Below are positions 28,270 to 30,049 of a stretch of 30,049 bases of DNA, in pieces. The position numbers and the translations under genes were made by a program. Origin of the DNA: Candidatus Neomicrothrix sp. UBA4542 (GTDB lineage Bacteria > Actinomycetota > Acidimicrobiia > Acidimicrobiales > Poriferisodalaceae); assembly GCA_002388005.1 (NCBI GenBank), contig DGLO01000074.1:1-30049 (forward strand). Reading direction: 5' to 3'. The notes beneath the pieces are model-generated. The model had not been told where the DNA came from. It saw only the letters and a list, made by a program, of their open reading frames with translations, and ran no database searches. Position 1 is the first letter of the stretch; each line of letters starts with the position of its first letter.

Positions 28270-28617
28270 GTGTCCAAACCCGTTGCCCACTACTCAGCTT
28301 CGTATCGCGCAGGTGACCTGTTGTTCGTTTCCGGTCAAGTCGGTATCGCCGATGGATCACTAGTTGAGGGAGTGCAGAATCAGACGCTTCAAGCCCTGAA
28401 CAACGTGCAGGCCGTTCTAGGTCAAAGCGACTTGACTCTTGAACACGTGGTGAAGTGCACAGTGTTTATGACCGATATCGACAACTTTGCGGTCGTCAAT
28501 GCGACCTACGCCGAAGTATTTGGCGATCACCGCCCCTCGCGGTCTGCTGTGGCCGTGAAAGCACTGCCCCTGGGCGCGCTTGTTGAAATCGAAGCGATAG
28601 CTCACACATCATCCTGA
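28270..28617 (+). CDS. RidA/YjgF/TdcF family protein (probable enamine/imine deaminase)
   Basis: 115-aa RidA-family protein. Relatives hydrolyse reactive 2-aminoacrylate and other imines released by PLP enzymes or oxidases. It shows LLFVSGQVGIADG, NVQAVLGQSDLTLEHVVK, VFMTDIDNFAVVNATYAEVF and LPLGALVEIEAIA. Arg91 in RPSRSAV aligns with the E. coli RidA Arg105 (PARSC) needed for deaminase activity, so it is probably active. The start is GTG at 28270, with GGGAGGT five bases upstream. It lies 42 bases after the molybdenum hydroxylase on the same strand, likely one transcript; an imine-forming dehydrogenation by that enzyme is conceivable but unproven. Confidence 0.93.
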   Translation: MSKPVAHYSASYRAGDLLFVSGQVGIADGSLVEGVQNQTLQALNNVQAVLGQSDLTLEHVVKCTVFMTDIDNFAVVNATYAEVFGDHRPSRSAVAVKALPLGALVEIEAIAHTSS

Positions 28618-28722
28618 TACGCCACTAGCTGGCTGAGAAACCGGAGTCGTGACCGCAGAACGCATTTTGTGATTCAAAGTCGCGACTGCTGATCGGTACT
28701 GGCTACCATCAAGCTCATGGCC

Positions 28723-28727
28723 GGAGG
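28723..28727 (+). promoter_or_regulatory. ribosome binding site of the 45-aa membrane protein
   Basis: GGAGG, seven bases before ATG 28735. It selects this start over the in-frame ATG at 28717, which has no upstream purine-rich sequence, and is the main evidence that the small gene is translated. Confidence 0.55.
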
Positions 28728-28734
28728 CATCATC

Positions 28735-28872
28735 ATGGCAGTTTTGCTGCTACTCAGCCCTTTTGTGATCACCATCAGCCTTGCAGCGGTTGCCGCCCTC
28801 CTCGGCAAGGCTCTGAAAGAAGATGCTGAGGCACGCCACGAAGGCAGCAGCCTCGTCGAAACCAACTACTAG
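28735..28872 (+). CDS. small single-helix membrane protein (hypothetical)
   Basis: 45 aa starting MAVLLLLSPFVITISL: one hydrophobic helix (about 2-25) followed by a charged cytoplasmic-type tail, KALKEDAEARHEGSSLVETNY. There is a good GGAGG at seven bases from the ATG. The tail pattern (Lys/Asp/Ala then HEGS and a short acidic end) reminds me of small hypothetical proteins in other Acidimicrobiia genomes, but this is memory, not a search. The function is unknown. It lies between ridA and the convergent response regulator gene. Confidence 0.55.
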   Translation: MAVLLLLSPFVITISLAAVAALLGKALKEDAEARHEGSSLVETNY

Positions 28873-28895
28873 CTCAACGGACCTATTTTCATTAC

Positions 28896-29573
28896 CTAAC
28901 GGTGCCGGGCTTGCCCGAACCGGTAGCCGACACTTCGAACGGTATGGATAAGACCAGCGTATTCTTCGCCAAATTTGGCGCGCAGCCGACGAACATGAAC
29001 GTCAACGGTGCGCGCCCCACCGTAGTACTCATAACCCCAGACCCGATTTAGGAGAATCTCCCGCGTGAAAACCCTGCCCGGGGTGCTTGCCAAGAAACGG
29101 AGTAACTCATATTCCATGAACGTCAGATCAAGAGGTTGGCCAGCTACAACCGCTTCGTAAGTTTCAAGATCTAACACTAAGGGCCCGTACTCGATTCGTT
29201 CCCCTGTATGACCTTGACTCGATGACGCGAGCATGTGTCTGATCCGAGCCTCAAGCTCTCGAGGATGAAACGGATCGAGACAGAAGTCATCGAAAAGTTC
29301 GTCTCGCATGTCGAGCTCTTGTAGCTCGCTTCCCCGTATCAGCAACAGGAGAGGAGATACCGGAACTTCACGTTTGCGCAGCGCTCGTAGCATCGCCCAT
29401 CCATCGTCACCTGTGTCTCCCAGTTGGACGATCGCTCCACCCCACCCTTCGTCAGGTTCAAGATGCTCAACGTCGTTTGGGGTGGCTATTCCCTTCCAAA
29501 CAAAGCCGCTGAGATCAAGCAGTTGAGCTAGTTCGGGAGCCGGATCGGCCGGGTAAATCGCTAAAACCGTCAT
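28896..29573 (-). CDS. atypical OmpR-family response regulator, GlnR-like
   Basis: 225 aa: pseudo-receiver domain (about 1-115) and OmpR/PhoB winged helix (about 130-222; LDLTFMEYELLRFLASTPGRVFTREILL in pieces, VWGYEYYGGARTVDVHVRRLRAKFG, HTVRSVGYRFG). In the receiver the phosphoacceptor Asp is missing (GGAIVQLGD, Gln/Leu at that place) and the conserved Lys is Asp (CLDPFHPREL), so phosphorylation control is unlikely. This fits actinobacterial GlnR, an orphan OmpR-type regulator of nitrogen genes that works unphosphorylated. It directly follows the glutamine synthetase gene: ATG 29573 overlaps its TGA by one base (TGATG), or GTG 29576 by four. Regulation of that gene by this protein is inference. 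Confidence 0.85.
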   Translation of the reverse strand: MTVLAIYPADPAPELAQLLDLSGFVWKGIATPNDVEHLEPDEGWGGAIVQLGDTGDDGWAMLRALRKREVPVSPLLLLIRGSELQELDMRDELFDDFCLDPFHPRELEARIRHMLASSSQGHTGERIEYGPLVLDLETYEAVVAGQPLDLTFMEYELLRFLASTPGRVFTREILLNRVWGYEYYGGARTVDVHVRRLRAKFGEEYAGLIHTVRSVGYRFGQARHR

Positions 29574-30049
29574 CACAAACTTGAGTAGTAGCGGTCGAGT
29601 TCGAAGGGTGTTACTTGGGATTTATAGTCGCTCCATTCGCGTCGCTTATTGCGAAGGAACCAACTAAACAGGTGATCGCCAAGCGTGTCCGCAACAAGCT
29701 CGCTTTTCTCCATCTCATCTAAGGCTTCTGCCAACGATTGGGGGAGTTGTGCCTGGTCGATCAAACCGCCATGTTCGGTGAAACCGGTCATCGAGGGAGG
29801 GGCTTCGAGAGGCAATTCGTAGCCCTGTTCGATCCCTTTCATCCCCGCCGCGAGAATTACCGCAAATGCCAAATAAGGGTTACAGGCCGGATCAGGGGAT
29901 CGATATTCAATTCGGGTGGTGTCATCCACTCCGCCTGTCCTAGCGGTCGGAACGCGAATTAACGCGGCGCGGTTCGAACGAGCCCATGAAACATTCACGG
30001 GAGCTTCGTAGCCAGTCACCAAGCGTTTGTAACTGTTGACCAATTGGTT
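29573..30049 (-). CDS. glutamine synthetase, C-terminal part (5' end beyond the window)
   Basis: The last about 158 residues of a type I glutamine synthetase (ATP + glutamate + ammonia to glutamine). The frame runs into the right edge (N-Q-L-V-N-S-Y-K-R-L). Motifs are VNSYKRLVTGYEAPVNVSW, IEYRSPDPACNPYLAFAVILAAGMKGIE, and the C-terminus FLRNKRREWSDYKSQVTPFELDRYYSSL (in pieces). The NLYDLPPEE segment with the adenylylated Tyr of GSI-beta enzymes is absent, so covalent control by GlnE is unlikely and this is an alpha-like or secondary GlnA. It shares its stop with the start of the GlnR-like gene. Confidence 0.93.
   Translation of the reverse strand, partial: NQLVNSYKRLVTGYEAPVNVSWARSNRAALIRVPTARTGGVDDTTRIEYRSPDPACNPYLAFAVILAAGMKGIEQGYELPLEAPPSMTGFTEHGGLIDQAQLPQSLAEALDEMEKSELVADTLGDHLFSWFLRNKRREWSDYKSQVTPFELDRYYSSL

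Noticed and set aside
28278..28360. Minus-strand open frames within ridA and the molybdenum hydroxylase
   Set aside because: They are shadows of strongly supported plus-strand genes and show no domain or start signal.

Overview
The window (about 30 kb, GC in the mid-50s by eye) looks like an ordinary, gene-dense chromosomal segment of an actinobacterium (Actinomycetota). A free-living, probably aquatic, Acidimicrobiia-like lineage is my best guess. The phylum call rests on a WhiB-type Fe-S regulator, an acyl-CoA carboxylase epsilon subunit, a MeaA-type ethylmalonyl-CoA mutase, a GlnR-like OmpR regulator and the CxxC-less actinobacterial form of Mrp. The class call is inference. No gap without a gene exceeds about 150 bases. 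I see no insertion sequence, phage, CRISPR or rRNA.

Layout. 1-4.4 kb: acyl-CoA carboxylase beta and epsilon subunits, a carotenoid oxygenase and a class III CoA transferase. 4.4-8.0 kb (minus): ethylmalonyl-CoA mutase, leucyl/phenylalanyl-tRNA-protein transferase and a membrane-anchored cyclophilin. 8.1-10.4 kb (plus): lysC-asd, with a very clear internal start for a separate LysC regulatory subunit. 10.4-12.5 kb: a MazG-like pyrophosphohydrolase, a short orphan membrane protein resembling part of an efflux adaptor, and a PhyH-family dioxygenase. 12.5-15.7 kb (minus): a coupled SDR / acyl-CoA synthetase / MDR reductase operon. 15.8-17.9 kb (minus): a 14-TM-type MFS exporter, tRNA-Pro(CGG) and a stand-alone receiver protein. 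18.0-19.8 kb (plus): an NfeD-type membrane protein with a degraded ClpP-like domain, and WhiB. 19.8-22.8 kb (minus): selB and selA. 22.9-24.1 kb (plus): fxsA and a NUDIX hydrolase with an insertion in its NUDIX box. 24.1-25.7 kb: Mrp/ApbC and an A-type Fe-S carrier, divergent. 25.7-28.6 kb: a Tat/lipoprotein with a thioredoxin-like Cys pair, a condensed fused molybdenum hydroxylase, and RidA. 28.7-28.9 kb: a 45-aa membrane protein. 28.9-30.0 kb (minus): a GlnR-like atypical response regulator overlapping the end of a glutamine synthetase gene that runs off the window.

Functional themes are acyl-CoA chemistry, aspartate-family amino acid synthesis, selenocysteine insertion, Fe-S assembly next to Fe-S users, and nitrogen control. 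The observations most worth checking are the SelB G4 motif (TQMG where TKxD is expected), the condensed Fe-S/Mo hydroxylase fusion, the lysC internal start, the pseudo-receiver regulator fused by overlap to glnA, and the orphan truncated adaptor. I did not find a clearly new multi-gene system; the molybdenum hydroxylase neighbourhood is the nearest candidate.
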